Below the pieces are notes generated by a model. That model worked only from the letters and a program-made list of their open reading frames with translations, did not search any database and was not told the DNA's origin. A program made the translations under genes and the position numbers. DNA of 64,000 nt from Rutidosis leptorrhynchoides (taxonomy: Eukaryota; Streptophyta; Magnoliopsida; Asterales; Asteraceae). Location of the stretch: positions 707,635,001-707,699,000 of the forward strand of contig NC_092333.1 of the NCBI RefSeq assembly GCF_046630445.1, given 5' to 3'. This document shows positions 33,622-47,179 of the stretch, piece after piece. Each line of letters opens with the position of its first letter. Positions within the stretch are counted from its first letter, which is position 1.

Positions 33622-36137
33622 GAATTCTATCTCTCAGGTAAGTATGTAGAGTTTTTATTTTTATTTTTATTGCTTTTAACCTTTTGATAATAAACCCCGA
33701 ATCGTTCGCTATAAAGTATTAAATTGGTATTCAATAAAATTAGGTATGCGTAACCGAAATTATTGATATCATACAAAAATTTATTACATCACTGCGAAAT
33801 TTACCGTTTATTCTTAAGGTATAAATTTCTTTAATCAATCAAACCAAAATATTTCAAAAATTCGTCAGGAGTAAAACTAGGTCGTTGAACCGAAATTACT
33901 TTACCGAAAAGAGGGGCGTATATTTTTGATAATATTTGATTGATTAAAGTGGGATAAAAGACCAAAAAGATTTTTCATTTTAATTTTTACCTTGTTTTTA
34001 AAATTAATATATAAATATTAAATTATTAATGTAAATTTTTAAAATCAATATATTTAAGTTTTTAAGTATTTTAAAAATTAATATTTTTAATATAAGTTTG
34101 TAAAATTAATGTACAAAAATATTAATAATATTAATATGAAATTTTATGCATTTTAAATTTAAGTTTGGTGTGAATTTAAAAACAAAAATTTACTTTATTT
34201 CATTAAGTTAAAAATTTGATATTTAAAATTCGTCGTGAGTTGAAAATTAGGTCGTTGAACCGAAATTGCTTTACCCGAGGGAGGGACGAGAAATTTTATT
34301 ATCATTATTTTTAATTTTATTGAATTAAAGTATGCCAAAAACATTAAAAAAAACCAAAAATCTTTGCTTTTAAAACAAACGCCAATATGTTTGGAAACTT
34401 TGGTAAAATTTAATCAATTTTCTACGCTAATCACCCTCAATAATTTAAATTATTACTGATTTCTTGCAAATGAGGGCATTGCAAGATCTTAAGTGTGGGA
34501 AGGGGTTAAATTCTTTTGGATTTTTAAAATTTTAACTTATAGACTTGGTTACCATTAAAAATACTAGTAACGCAGTAGTTGTATTAGAATCTGGTGCTCT
34601 CTGATAATAAAGAACAGCCCTAGTCTTATATACTGACTACCTAATTCTAGTAAAATTTTACAAAATTTTCAAATATATGAATTCAAAATCATGTTTATAC
34701 ATATTTATGAACGATAAAACTATGTGTTAACACCGAAATTATTGTTACCTCGTAAAAGACATAAAATTGAGAAACAACCCAAAATGTTAGAATTCATTTA
34801 AAATGGAATAGAGGACAATAAAAAGGCAAATAAAGGAAAATAAAAGCCAAGTGTGGGAAAAATTCACCAAGTTATTTAAAACATATATCACATATTTTTG
34901 TACAAATAATTGAAGATACTTTTGTTTTGGACAAAATTAACTGTTTTATCCGGTAAATTGTAATATATTTGAAAGAAAGATGGATCTACACGATGAATCA
35001 ATTCCATCATTAAAAGGAAGTAAAGTCTTCCAAAAAAGAAACGTGATTCTTGATTTAGGTCAGGAAGTTGTCGTCCAGACCAGTTGTAGGTTGATGAAAA
35101 ATCTAGAAAAGTCATCTCTAAAATCAGTAGGAAATCCACGGACCTCAGCATCAAACATGGTCGCCAAGTGGTCAGACTTATCGTAACCATGAGAGGATCT
35201 GTCTCGTAAAATGGGGAGGGTGCCGTGCAAATTAGCTTGATAAGACTAATGAATCAGACCCCCAGAAAGGATAATCTCCTTAAAGATTAAAAATCAGCTT
35301 TTAAGACTGACATTACTCAATCCTTGAGATTGACCTTAAAGATTGAGAATTACAAACTCATGGAATTCGATGATATCTAAACTCGAGCTTGAAAGAGAAA
35401 ATATTTTGATCAAAATTACAAACCGATTTGTTTTCTGAAAACCCTATTTTCAATGCGTTCATTACCATTGAACGTAAAATCCTAGAAATTCACCTGGAAT
35501 TCATTAGGTCACCTGAACCAAATCGGGTGTCAACCGTAAGAACGGTGGTTGCATAGCATGGTCAAAGACATGACCTTGTGCCAGACCGAAAAGATATAGG
35601 GTGATCTTTACTATTTCTCCTAAAAAGGATAGTAATTGCATCCGACACATTTTTGACCATAATTATCTGCATGCCATGGGACATTGCCTTAACAGTTGCT
35701 TGTTCATCGCTTTCCTTTACAACCGGACGGTAGTTTACCGAAAGGTAATATACGGAACAAGTATACTGGATGTGTTGCTTTCCTAATACAAGGTTAGCAA
35801 GTGGGTGACACAAAACTGCAAGTTTTGAGCTAAAATTTTCAAATCTGAAACCCACTAAACCCACAAAAACAATTTGCAAACACCGGTGAAGGGTTATTCC
35901 GGAAAACTTATCTAGGGTAAAAGCTAGATTGAATTTTCAAGATCAAATATTTTCATAAAGATCCAATTTCCTTAAAGGATCTAAATTTTCATAGTCATGT
36001 GGGACTGTAAACCACATCGTTACTACCATTGTTCATACCGCCGTATAGAAATCACTGATGTACAAAGTGTGAAGAATAAAGAAGTGATTCTAGTGTTTTT
36101 ATTTCAAGACTATATTGCTTGAGGACAAGCAACGCTC
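33622..36137 (+). other. Element D 3' noncoding region
   Basis: 2.5 kb between the last ORF and polypurine tract (about 36138-36152). The left part has two related blocks carrying AGGTCGTTGAACCGAAATT (33880 and 34250) followed by a GAGG-rich bit. The right part, from about 34400, aligns with the 3' region of element C read on minus, including the 68-codon ORF. Phrases like AAGTGTGGGAA occur twice more (34492, 34850), resembling the polypurine tract. Confidence 0.6.
34980..35186 (+). CDS. 68-codon ORF, partner of 18966-19172 (doubtful protein)
   Basis: Begins MDLHDESIPSLKGSKVFQKR and ends SDLS, in the sense orientation of D. Same start, length and stop codon position as the ORF in C, no indels between them. 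Changes are mostly non-silent, so a conserved RNA segment is as likely as a peptide. Confidence 0.35.
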   Translation: MDLHDESIPSLKGSKVFQKRNVILDLGQEVVVQTSCRLMKNLEKSSLKSVGNPRTSASNMVAKWSDLS

Positions 36138-36750
36138 AAGTGTGGGAATATTTGATAATGCTAAAAACGAACATATATTTCATAGCATTATCCCTCAAGA
36201 AAGACAAGCTTTTAGTTGCAATTGTTCTAATTACAAGTAATATTCGTTTAAATAATAAAAGGGGAAGATAAAAGACAGATTCGACGAATTGAAGACGCAA
36301 ATGACCAAAAAGCTAAAAAGTACAAAGTACAATCAAAGTGGTTTAATTTATTGATGAGAAACGTCTAAAAATGACAAGAGTACAAGGTGTGAAACGCAAA
36401 GTACAAGATATTAAATCGTATGAAAAGGCGTTCGAAAATCCGGAACCGAGACATGAACCAACTTTCAGCACGCGACGCAACGGACCAAAAATTACAAGTC
36501 AACTATGCAAAAGAATATAATATAATATATAAATAATTATATAAAATTATATATATATTATATTATATAATATAACGTCGACAAGCAAATGGCCAAAAGT
36601 TGGTGAGCTGGAAGGCATGCCTTCGCGATCTCGGAGCTGAAAGACACAATTGCTTCGCGATAACGGAGCAGTCATTTCAGAATCTGCCTATAAAAGGCCA
36701 CGAAATTCGCTGAGTTCTTGACACCAAAATCTATCCTCTCTATCTCTCTG

Positions 36751-36751
<1 letters not shown>

Positions 36752-36838
<87 letters not shown>
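36752..36838. repeat. (AT)n microsatellite
   Basis: About 85 bp of AT in the 3' LTR of D, where the 5' LTR has about 34 bp. Confidence 0.95.
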
Positions 36839-36844
<6 letters not shown>

Positions 36845-37825
36845 TTTAATTTTAATTTTAATTTTAATTTAATAATAATGAGGGTATGTTAGCGAATGTT
36901 GTAAGGGTGTAAGTCGAAATTATGTCCGTGTAACGCTACGCTATTATTAATCATTGTAAGTTATGTTCAACCTTTTTAAATTAATGTCTCGTAGCTAAGT
37001 TATTATTATGCGTATTTAAATTGAAGTAATCATGATGTTGGGCTAAATATTAAAGACGGGGTAATTGGGCTTTGTACCATAATTGTGGTTTGGACAAAAG
37101 AACGACACTTGTGGAAATTAGACTATGGGCTATTAATGGGCTTTATATTTGTTTAATTAAATGATAGTTTGTTAATTTAATATAAAGATTTATAATTGGA
37201 CGTACCTATAAATAACCATATACACTCGATCGGACACGATGGGCGGGATATTTATAAGTACTAATAATCGTTCATTTAACTGGACACGAGAATGGATTAA
37301 TAGTTAATGGACTTATTAAAACAGGGGTGAATTATATACAAGGAAAATTGGTATAATTATAGTTTAAGTCCCCAATTAGTTGGAATATTTGACTTCGGAT
37401 ATAAGGATAATTTGACGAGGACACTCGCACTTTATATTTATGACTGATGGACTGTTATGGACAAAAACCAGACGGACATATTGAATAATCCAGGACAAAG
37501 GACAATTAACCCATGGTAATAAACTAAAATCAACACGTCAAACATCATGATTACGGAAGTTTAAATAAGCATAATTCCTTTATTTCATATTTCATCGCAC
37601 TTTTATTTACTGTCATTTTATTTAATTGCAGTTTTAATTATCGTACTTTTTAATTATCGCAATTTTATTTATCGCACTTTAATTATTGTCAATTACTTTA
37701 CGCTTTAAATTAAGTTACATCTATTTTTAATATTTTACATTAGGTTTTAACTGCGACTTAAGTTTTAAAATCGACAAACCGATCATTAAACGGTAAAAAC
37801 CCCTTTTATAATAATAATACTACTT

Positions 37826-37831
37826 ATATAT

Positions 37832-37923
<92 letters not shown>

Positions 37924-37925
37924 TT
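37826..37925. repeat. (AT)n microsatellite
   Basis: About 95 bp, nearly pure, in the R/U5-side of the 3' LTR of D; the matching spot in the 5' LTR (25913-25935) is about 20 bp. Confidence 0.95.
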
Positions 37926-38164
37926 ACAAATATAGTTTTAAAAATATAGCTTTAAACTTGGCTAGATCCCTGTGGAACGAACCGGACTTACTAAAAACTA
38001 CACTACTGTACGATTAGGTACACTGCCTATAAGTGTTGTAGCAAGGTTTAGGTATATCCGCTCTATAAATAAATAAATAACTTGTGTAAAATTGTATCGT
38101 ATTTAATAGTATTTCGTGGTAAAAATATAACTATTTCGTATACACCTCTACGCACATTATTCAT

Positions 38165-40448
38165 TATCTTTAATACGCATTCACGATCATCGTCATTATG
38201 CCATCATCATCATATCATGATCATCATCTACAACCCATCATCATGCATACGTATCAATTACTTGTCATCGTTTTAGTTTAACAGGAGATAAAAGAGAGGA
38301 AGCTGGACCTCAGTCCAACAGAAAAGGGTTACGGCCCAAACAGGAACATAAGGCCCATCTGTAATTTTAGAAGCCCACTGGACAGTCCATTATACGGCTC
38401 ATTATAATCATCAAAATATGGCAGTCTACTCTAAGATTCCCTTTACACATATCAAATGTTTTTGTCGGTGAAGTAGGTAAATAACCGAAAGAAAAAGAGG
38501 AACAAAGGATAGTGGGGTCGGTTTTATTGGTAGTTAATTTACTCAATTTGGAACTCTGGTCGGCCATTAAACAATCTCAAATAAATAATGTCATTTGAAT
38601 GAGTTTAAGAGGAACACCCTTTGGTTTAATATAGCAGCGAGTTTTTGGTTCAGCATCTTCTTCCTTCCTCTTGTTATTCGTTTTGAAAAGTAGCAGTAGC
38701 ATGTTCGATGATGTTTGGATGATGGAGTTTGACAGGATTTAAAGAAACAGAAAGATGATTTCTAAGTGGGTTTTGTGGTGGATGCCATGCATGTATATAT
38801 TAACCATGTATCATATATACAAAGAATAGGTGATTGATTTGTTTGGTTTAAAGCAACGAGTATAACTGCTGCAGTTTTCGCATGAATTAGTGATGAATGA
38901 GTGGTGTTGGAAGGTTTGAGATTAGAAAGAGGATAGTAATTCGAACAAAAAGTGGCTACAACAGTTGTTTTAATGATGTAGCAGGTGCACTAAACGCAAC
39001 AACACCCAAAGCAGTCTTCGGTTCTTATTCGTTCTCATCGTATCATTTATCATAATCATTATCATCTTCATCTTTATCGTGTTCATAATCGTAACAGTGA
39101 CCAGGAGGAAGAAAAAGTTGTTTGGGTTTTATCGAACTTCAAACAAAAGGAGTAAGTGGGTTTAAAATTATATGGAAACCAAAGTATCCAAGTGGTTCAG
39201 TTCAAGAAAACAGAAAGTGATAGTGGAAGTGGGTTTCATGAAATAGAAGGTTAAGAAGGAAAGGTGTTGATCATGGTGATCGTTAAAACTCAAAGATTGT
39301 TGTTGCAAGTGATCGGGTTGTCCTTGATGGATGATCGAATCATAACATGACATAGAAAAGCAAGTGATGATGGATTATGGTGACTTTAGGATGGTGGCGG
39401 TGGAGATAGTTGGTGGCTCACGAGAATGATTAATATGAATCGAAGGTAATCGAGAGTGATGGCGGGTGAGTGGGTGCACGACAAGAAATGCAAAGGTGGT
39501 GGCTTGGTTCTTGATGATGGTGGCGTGTGATGTTTGATCTAGTGTTAAGATGTTTGAGAGGAGAGACAAAGGTGATAGTTGGATAAGAAATAGAAAAAGT
39601 TTACCTTGGTGTGTTGCTCAAAAGTTCAATGCATAAGTATATGTAATGTTCTGTATATATATTTTATATATATACACAAAATGCAGATTAGGAATTGAAT
39701 TCATAAAGTAAACAGTTGCAAATAGTAATTTACTCTAATAATTGAATCACAAGATATTTAACTGTTAGTCTGCCGACACTATTAGCATAGCTATTATTTC
39801 GTGCCCCGTTGTTCACTCAGTGGCAAATAAAAGTTTTCAGAAAAATCCCATATTTTTAAATTAACTTTATTTATTTATTTTGGTCATTATGATATAAAAT
39901 TTGATCCTAAATTTGTAAAATAAAAAATTACATCAACTGTCCCTCTTATTTATGGGTGAAATATAAAAAAAATGTTAAAACTTAACAAATAGTTCTTAAA
40001 TACATTTCTAATAAGCCTAAAATTTATAGAGCTCATTTTCGTATCACCGTTTATTTTAAAATTACATAAGTTTGAATTTAACTTGCCTAATATCAATCGA
40101 AACATCAAACAAGTATTAAAATCATTAAATATTTATTTTCAACATACTTTATATATAGATATATTTTAAATAATAATTATTATAATATCCTATTTTTATT
40201 TTATTAATTTTTAATAACAAAAACATATAATACTTCAAATTATATTTCGAATTATTATTTATATATACATACACACATATCTATTTACAATTAATTGTTC
40301 GTGAATCGTCGAGAGCAGTCGAAGGTCAATTGAATATATGAACATCGTTTCAAAATTTTCTAGACTCATCATTACATATTTTGCTTATCGTATCGAAATT
40401 ATATAAAGATTAAGTTTAAATTTAGTCGGAAATTCCCGGGTCGTCACA
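38165..40448 (-). repeat. Long LTR 'E', segment 3
   Basis: It resumes after the TSD of D with the CATCATCATC stretch. On minus its outer end is TGTGACGACCCGGGAATTT (40448 down), close to the TGTAACGACCCGA start of element B LTRs. It holds no ORF of note; short ORFs at 39168-39569 on minus are low-complexity. No flanking polypurine tract, so I read E as a solo LTR. Confidence 0.5.
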
Positions 40449-41256
40449 TTATGTAACCAAAGACCAACGGTCAAATGGTTAGAGACGTCGCTCTCAGTAG
40501 GCCTACTAATAATAACTAAGTTTGCATTTATACGTAGCAATTAATGATACCATGGCAGGGATTTAGCATAAATCAAAGCATGTCATAGCACAGTTTGAAC
40601 TAATTAAGATAAAGTTTTCGGGTACTTGTGTCTAAGCGTAAAACAGTTTTAAAAGCAAGCATGGGTCTCTCCCCAAAAGTTTAAAATAAGTAATAGAGAA
40701 AGTTAAAAAGTGGGGTTATGAAGTTCACCTTAATAGAAAGTAAGTAATTCCACGCAAGTAGTATGTACGGAGTATGTAAACGGAGATCTCAACCTAGAGA
40801 TATAACCTTTAATTAGTTAATGTCTAATAGACATAAAGTTTGTTTATTAATATAACAAACTATATTAACAGTGACGGTTTTCGAGAAACGTTCCTATTTC
40901 TCAAAAGTTTCTATTTTTGGAAACCTACTATTTATGGAAAGCTTCCACTTATAGTAAGCTTCTATTTTAAGAAGTCCGGGTTATAATTCTTAACAAAGAT
41001 GTTGTACAATCTCGCCCAAACTTCGTTGCTATCATGCAAGTCACTCGAATGATCTATTGTTACCGGGTGCCCAGGATTCTTGACCAGAATCTAAGTCATG
41101 GCATTCGAAATCCACAAGCGGTTCCCATAAGGCAACAAGGATCACCCTAGGCCACAAGTAGCGGTGATGTTTGTAGTCTTTGTACGCTATCTTTAATTAT
41201 AACATTCACGTTATAAGTGTATACACATAACAAGTTATTTATATACTTATTAGTTA

Positions 41257-41360
<104 letters not shown>

Positions 41361-41560
41361 TGATAATATACTTAGTGTACTTTATGGTGTTACTATATAG
41401 TTAAGTGTATAAGTTTTAATAATAGTATTATTAATTACTTTAATAATCCCATAATTAATTAACCATCCTTATAAGACCTTATCATGTTTTATATACATAC
41501 ATACTATAATCTTTGTATGTGTTAGATATATAAATAAATACCTATGTGATATATATATAC

Positions 41561-41565
<5 letters not shown>

Positions 41566-41624
<59 letters not shown>
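41566..41624. repeat. (AT)n microsatellite
   Basis: About 59 bp, preceded by ATACATATACAT variants. Confidence 0.95.
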
Positions 41625-41626
<2 letters not shown>

Positions 41627-41706
41627 TTTATTTGTGATCTTACATGTTCATAACTATATAGTATATATATATTAGGTGTATGTGTTACATATATATAAGT
41701 GTAAGA

Positions 41707-41709
<3 letters not shown>

Positions 41710-41764
<55 letters not shown>
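41710..41764. repeat. (AT)n microsatellite
   Basis: About 54 bp; with 41566-41624 it flanks an 85-bp unique stretch. Confidence 0.95.
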
Positions 41765-41768
<4 letters not shown>

Positions 41769-41814
41769 TTATTACTTTTCGTATTATGTTTACTAACCTT
41801 ATATAACTTACATA

Positions 41815-41965
41815 ATACACATTCATACATACATACACACGTACATATACATACATATATACACATACATATACACGTATGTATATATTTACATATACAC
41901 ATACACATACATCTACAATGTATACATGTACACACATACGTATGCATGCATGCATGCATGTATAT
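41815..41965. repeat. Alternating purine-pyrimidine tract
   Basis: About 150 bp built from CA, TA and CG steps (ACATACATACACACGTACAT) ending in ATGCATGCATGCATGCATG. Such tracts can adopt left-handed DNA (known property); no gene. Confidence 0.8.
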
Positions 41966-42947
41966 CATTATCATTATTACCTATTAATCAAACCCATGCA
42001 CATAAAATCATAACTTTTATTCATATTCATAACCTAATAACATAATACTACATAATTAATCATATAATATTCATCGACCCTAATCTTTATTAACCATTAT
42101 TATCCGAATCTTTTAACCCTAATCACAATAATCATAATCAATTCATATTCATAACCTACTTCCATCACTTATTCATAATCATAATCATGATTCATATTCT
42201 TTTAACCTTATCAATCATTCATACATTATATCATAATACTTTTAATCTTATTCATTAATTCATAAACTTTTATTCATCATTTACTAATAACATTCATAAC
42301 CTAGTATCTTATTAATCTATAATCATAATCATACAACTTTTACCATACATTATTCATTAACTTTATTACTAATAATCATATTCTTTATCATCTATCATCA
42401 TGATCATACTTGATATAATACTTAAAACAAATACTTAATTATAACTTTAAAAGTAATTTATTTAAGAGCAAGATTAAACTAGGGTTTTAGATATACCTTA
42501 TGAGGATTAAGATCAAGAATGATGGTGAATGAAAACTGAACAGAAAACAGGAATGCAGCAGCTGGAAAACACGACCCAAAAGAGGTCTTCTTGGGTCTGA
42601 TCTGGCTCGACAAAACAGCAGGTACATCAGCACACAATGGATCGATTACTTGGGCTATTTTGATGGTAATACAATAGGAAAAATAGCAGCAACACAGGTT
42701 TGATGATGAGCTGTCTTGGTGGCGAAAAAGGGCTGAACATAAGGGCTGCAACAGCAAGAAACATGCCGCTTTGATGGTTGATTACATGAGGCTGGATGGT
42801 GTCGATTGCAGCAGGTTTTTGTGAGTGTAGAATGTCGACTGCAGGAGGGTTTTTGAGGCTGTTTTTAGTCGACAAAAGAAGAGGGAAAGCTGGAGGAAAC
42901 TGTCGACTAAAGCAAGGGGTTTTGTGGTGAACTTATGGAAAAACTTG

Positions 42948-42960
42948 ATCCCTTTTTATA
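42948..42960 (-). promoter_or_regulatory. Candidate TATA box, minus strand
   Basis: On minus, CTATAAAAAGGGATC is followed by sequence with three GTCGAC sites (about 42835, 42870, 42902). It may be the promoter of a decayed LTR. No TSS evidence. Confidence 0.3.
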
Positions 42961-43004
42961 GTTGTGTTGGTTTCCTAATCTCACTCAAATTACTTGAAGA
43001 TCAA

Positions 43005-45757
43005 TGTGATGCCCCGTACAAAACCATCGTGTACGGATCATCAACAACAGGATCATTACAAGGTCAAACACTATATGCTGGTTGAAAACCAGTTTTGCAC
43101 TCATAAAAAGATAGCGTTTACAAAAGATAACGTGACACAAAGGTTGATACAAAGTCATTATTTGAAAATAACATAAATTACGAATGCAGAAGAAAAGTTC
43201 CATGATTGAGACATCTCTAAGTAATGCAGCGGAAATTTAACACAGCAGGTCCGTAACAGCAAGTCTATAACAGCAAGTTTATAACACCAAGGCAGCAAGT
43301 CTAATAGCGGAAGCAACAACATCTAAGCACCTGAGAAATACATGCTTAAAAGTCAACACGAATGTTGGTGAGTTATAGTTTAAATCGTAACAGTAATAAG
43401 GATGACCACGAGATTTCAGTGTTTCAAAACAGTATGAAAAGTATATGTATAACCGTGGGCACATGGTAACTAGACTTAACGTAAATATAAATATCACCCC
43501 CTAAAAGTACACCTGGCGAGTGCGTATGTCCTCGAAGTATTAAACACCCGTTAAATGCTAGCGCGACTAGCCCGAGTGGGGATGTCAAACCCTATGGATC
43601 CATATCTAAGATTCGCGTCTATCGGTTCAAAAACCAATAGTTAAACGTTACCGTGCTAAGGGGAAAGTTTATGCCGTTATATAACCCACACATATATAAA
43701 GTTTAAGTACTCGTGTCAAATAAGTAAAACATAAAAAACGCATGTATTCTCAGTCCCAAAAATAGTAAAGTAAAAAGGGATGCTATAACTCACAGTGAAT
43801 AAGCAATACAAGTCGATACGAAAGTGTGCAAGTAGTAAGTCGGTCCGAAAGGTCGTAAACCTAAATCAAAGGTCAGTAGGTTGTCTTTATAAGTTCTATT
43901 AGTGCATAAAATAAGTTTAAGTGTCACCATCATCATCATTCATCATCATAAAAGCTAAGTCAGTTAATCAAGTATAGAGGTCAAAATAATAGGCTGACTT
44001 GGATCAGCTGCTACGACCTCTACGTAAATCGAAAAGACGCGTAGTCAGTGGCTATGGCTCCGTATGTGAGTCCTCTAACCGTTAACCAATTTTCAGAACC
44101 TAAATCGTCTTCATTTGACCGTGGCGATGGTTTAAGTACGAGTAGGTCAGAAATTTCAGCACAACGTTACAAGGGCGTAGTGACTTTCGGAGGGCCATAA
44201 ATCCTAAACCGTAACTCGGATTAAGACGAGGCCTAAACGGAAAATCATATACTTGAACCGAAATAACTGAAAATTAACTTTACAGTAGCCCAAGTTACAG
44301 ATCAGATCCCAAAAAACAGTAAACAAGTGCTCCGGTGGGGTTTTTGGTGCTTGATGCTCATCACGCTTCTCATCCTTGATGCTTGTAGCTTCAAGTGTAC
44401 AACTCGTTGATGGGTTAGCATCACCTTGACCAAGATTCCACCATCAACACACAATATGTTAAGACCAAGTAAGAACACAACTCATTTAAGAGTCTTAGAT
44501 GGATGATGAACCAAGGTTACATCATATCCTTAGTCTTAACACAATTACAAGTTACATTTACAACTAAAGCTACAAACTTTACATCAATCAAACAAGTATG
44601 AACATAATCTAAGTCAAATGAGGTGATGGAACCCTAAGCTAGAGATCTTGGATCCTTTTCACACAAGTTGCAAGGTTACAAAGCTAGAAAGCTTGAACCT
44701 TTGGTGTTCTTGAAGATCTTGAAGCATAAAGCTTGGATCTTTAAGTTACATGAAGATTGCAAACAAAAGTTTGAATCTTTACAACAAAATAACAAGATTA
44801 AAGCTAAAAGCTAAAAGATGTAGATCTATAAAGTAGGTGAAGATTCAAAGCTAGAAAGCTTGAATCTTCCATGTTCTTGAAGGATTCATGCTTGAATCTA
44901 CAAGATGTAATCAAGATCAAAGCTAAAAAGCTAGACCCATGATGATGATGATGATGAATTCCTGATGATGAGAAGGAGAAGAAGAAGAAGAATTCAAAAT
45001 ACTTACACTTTTAGAGAGAGAAAGAGCTAGTGAGAATTAGAGAGTGTGTGTGTGTGTGTGAATTACAAATGAAAGCAAGTGTAAAATGGATGAAATAAGG
45101 CTAGTATTTATAGGTGAATGAGGGAGGGGAGGGGTGAAGGTGGCCGTGAATTAGGAGGGGGGGACAAGGGGGACAAAAGTTTGCTTTTTGGTTAATGATT
45201 GTCTAAAGTTGGTACTTATGTTAGGATCCCATGCAACATTAAGGATAATACTTGACATAAATGCTAGCATGTTCCCTCTAATAAATGGGCATTTGTCTTA
45301 CTTATTAATGGGTCACTAGCCATTATTTACTGGGCTAATTAAATGGGCCACTAGTTAGAGTAGGGTGGGCTTAAGTCCAACAAGGTAGAAAGTCCAACAA
45401 GACTAACTAGTGTGTTCTAGTAAATTATTAATCGTAATTAAGCATCCAAAAACTCAAGTAATTATTATTATAAAATAATAATTAATATTTCGTAGTCATA
45501 ATATTCTGATTATGACAAAAGTTAAACGTGTGCGCATTTCGCGGTTTATTCGAAACGTCACGTGACACTAACGGTCATAAAGGCTTCCTGTGATCAAGGT
45601 AAGTATCCTACGTACTCTAAGGCACGTTTTAATGTATAAATGAAAGTAAACCATGTATATTAAGATTCCAGAGTATAAAGTAGCACAGTACGCACAAAAA
45701 TGCAATTTCGCAAAAACACAAGGCATAAAAGCAAGTCGAAAAAGTCGGGTCGTTACA
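43005..45757 (-). repeat. Element B 3' LTR (intact copy)
   Basis: 2753 bp, TGTGATGCC..GTTACA on plus. It holds the empty version of the element A target (ATTTACTGGGC near 45328). 44330-45000 is rich in AAGCTT/AGCTT units; a TGTGTG run is at 45047-45060. Short minus ORFs (42985-43497) repeat in the other LTR and are not genes. Confidence 0.93.
44620..44950. repeat. Degenerate AAGCTT/AAAGCTAG repeats
   Basis: Words such as AAAGCTAGAAAGCTTGAA and GATCTTGAAG recur irregularly for about 330 bp; also in the other LTR at 52600-52900, with a small length difference. Likely replication-slippage derived. No coding. Confidence 0.6.
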
Positions 45758-47179
45758 TTACCCACCTGTTAATGGAAATTTCATCCCGAAATTTGAGGAG
45801 TGACTAAAAAGGTACCGTATTTAAATAAGAAGTAGCGTATCAAGGTTCCGTGAGACTCGTAGGCTCAGAAGTGAGTTATTTACCTCGAAAGGTACTTGGG
45901 CGTATAAAAGTAAGAATAGGTATATGACATTAATTAAGTCTCTTGTCCTAAGAGATCAACAAATTGATTTTGTTTCTTGCTAATATGCATATGTCATCCG
46001 AATATATATCTACAAAAGGAAAGATGATGTTTTTAGCCCTACAGGCATCTTCAGTAAGCCGGATGCATGAAATACATCATGAATGTTTCTAAGCTCATCT
46101 AAAACATTGAGCGCTTATGTCGCAATACAAGCTGATAGGTAGAATGGAAAACATGGTGATCATAACCATGCGATTTGATGTCTGGATAGTGTTAGCCATG
46201 GATTTTGTACTAATCCCTTAGTTTCGGAAGGAGACCATAGGCATAAAGAACCCAATATTTAAGAAACGTTTCATTTGAATAAATGAATTGAAATTTTAGC
46301 CGGAAGTGACTAATCAGACTTATATGCAATACAAGCCACAATTATTTATAGTGTCTTCAGGACGTTCTGAACGAACAATGAAGGATATCGCCCAGTTTAC
46401 CATACCGCAGGTGAACTTATCCTTGGATGGAAAGAAAGCACAGTTCCATAATGTAACTTTATCTATTCAGTTACATGTTGAAGTTAGGGTTATCATTAAC
46501 TAGAACAACTTATAGTTGCAACCAACGAAGGAAGGAATGTGTATCTGTGTTATAGACGTTTTAAGCAGTCCCTTCCAAGAGGATAACAAGATTCATCGAT
46601 TCTTAAAGTATTTAATATTACATTTCCGAAAGAAAATCGTACGAAAGGTGTGATTTTTGAACGAGAGTGAACTCTTCGTACAACGAACAAATTAATCTGA
46701 ATATATCCTTATACTTAAGGGGATGCGCGGATGAGAAGATACGTGAACTCTTGGTCCTAAAGAATTGTTTACTCCAAGTGAAAAGAATCTCCAAAAATGA
46801 TTTCTTGTACCTCAATATACTGATTCATAAGGATGATGTTTACGAGGATGTTGCGATTAGCCGTGAAATATTGAGAATAAAAACCCACCTTGTACCCTTC
46901 CTACAATGGGGAGACCACTGAGTGTACCTCAGGAAACTGATTTATCGGCCCGCATTTTTTTGCCAAGTCTAACCTTAAGAGGAACATTTCATGAGCACAA
47001 AGATTTCTTAACAAATTTTATAAAACTGCCACCCGAAGTGGCTCAAGAGTTTTTAACAAAGATCTTAATAATAAGTTTCATCCCTAACGGGAGGCGAGAA
47101 AAAGTGTCGTCCATACATGGTGTAGTCTAATAGGAAAACCTTTAGTAAAATCGACCAAGGAAGTTTTTTTTTTTAAAAA

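Larger units (their letters stand above)
24294..38159 (+). mobile_element. Element D: full-length Athila retrotransposon, coding capacity broken
   Basis: The target duplication is TTCAT (24289-24293 and 38160-38164). LTRs are 24294-26169 and 36153-38159. The primer site TGGCGCCGCTGCCGGGGA is nine bases past the 5' LTR. Order: leader, gag, protease, RT, RNase H, integrase, extra CCHC ORF, 2.5-kb 3' region, polypurine tract AAGTGTGGGAATATT, LTR. Lineage is Athila (Ty3/gypsy, non-chromovirus) by the RT motif FMDDFSVFG and the integrase, with no chromodomain. The right LTR ends TTA instead of TCA. Not autonomous now; about nine coding lesions. Related to element C. Confidence 0.95.
36153..38159 (+). 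repeat. Element D 3' LTR
   Basis: 2007 bp, longer than the 5' LTR because two AT runs have expanded (36752-36838 and about 37826-37915). TATAAAAGG at 36689-36697. The last base pair of the usual CA is changed (CATTA), but the TSD TTCAT follows directly. Confidence 0.93.

Noticed and set aside
13908-40448. Target duplication for LTR E
   Set aside because: Flanks CAGTA and TTATG do not match, so I do not claim a proven insertion.
40460-40500. Second tRNA-like A box (TGGTTAGAGACG)
   Set aside because: No B box follows within a sensible distance.
41542-41987. Three overlapping ORFs of 100-137 codons
   Set aside because: They are (YI)n and (HT)n translations of microsatellites on both strands.
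46306-47130. Plus-strand ORFs of 65-84 codons
   Set aside because: Element B is on minus; no motif, likely chance in decayed sequence.
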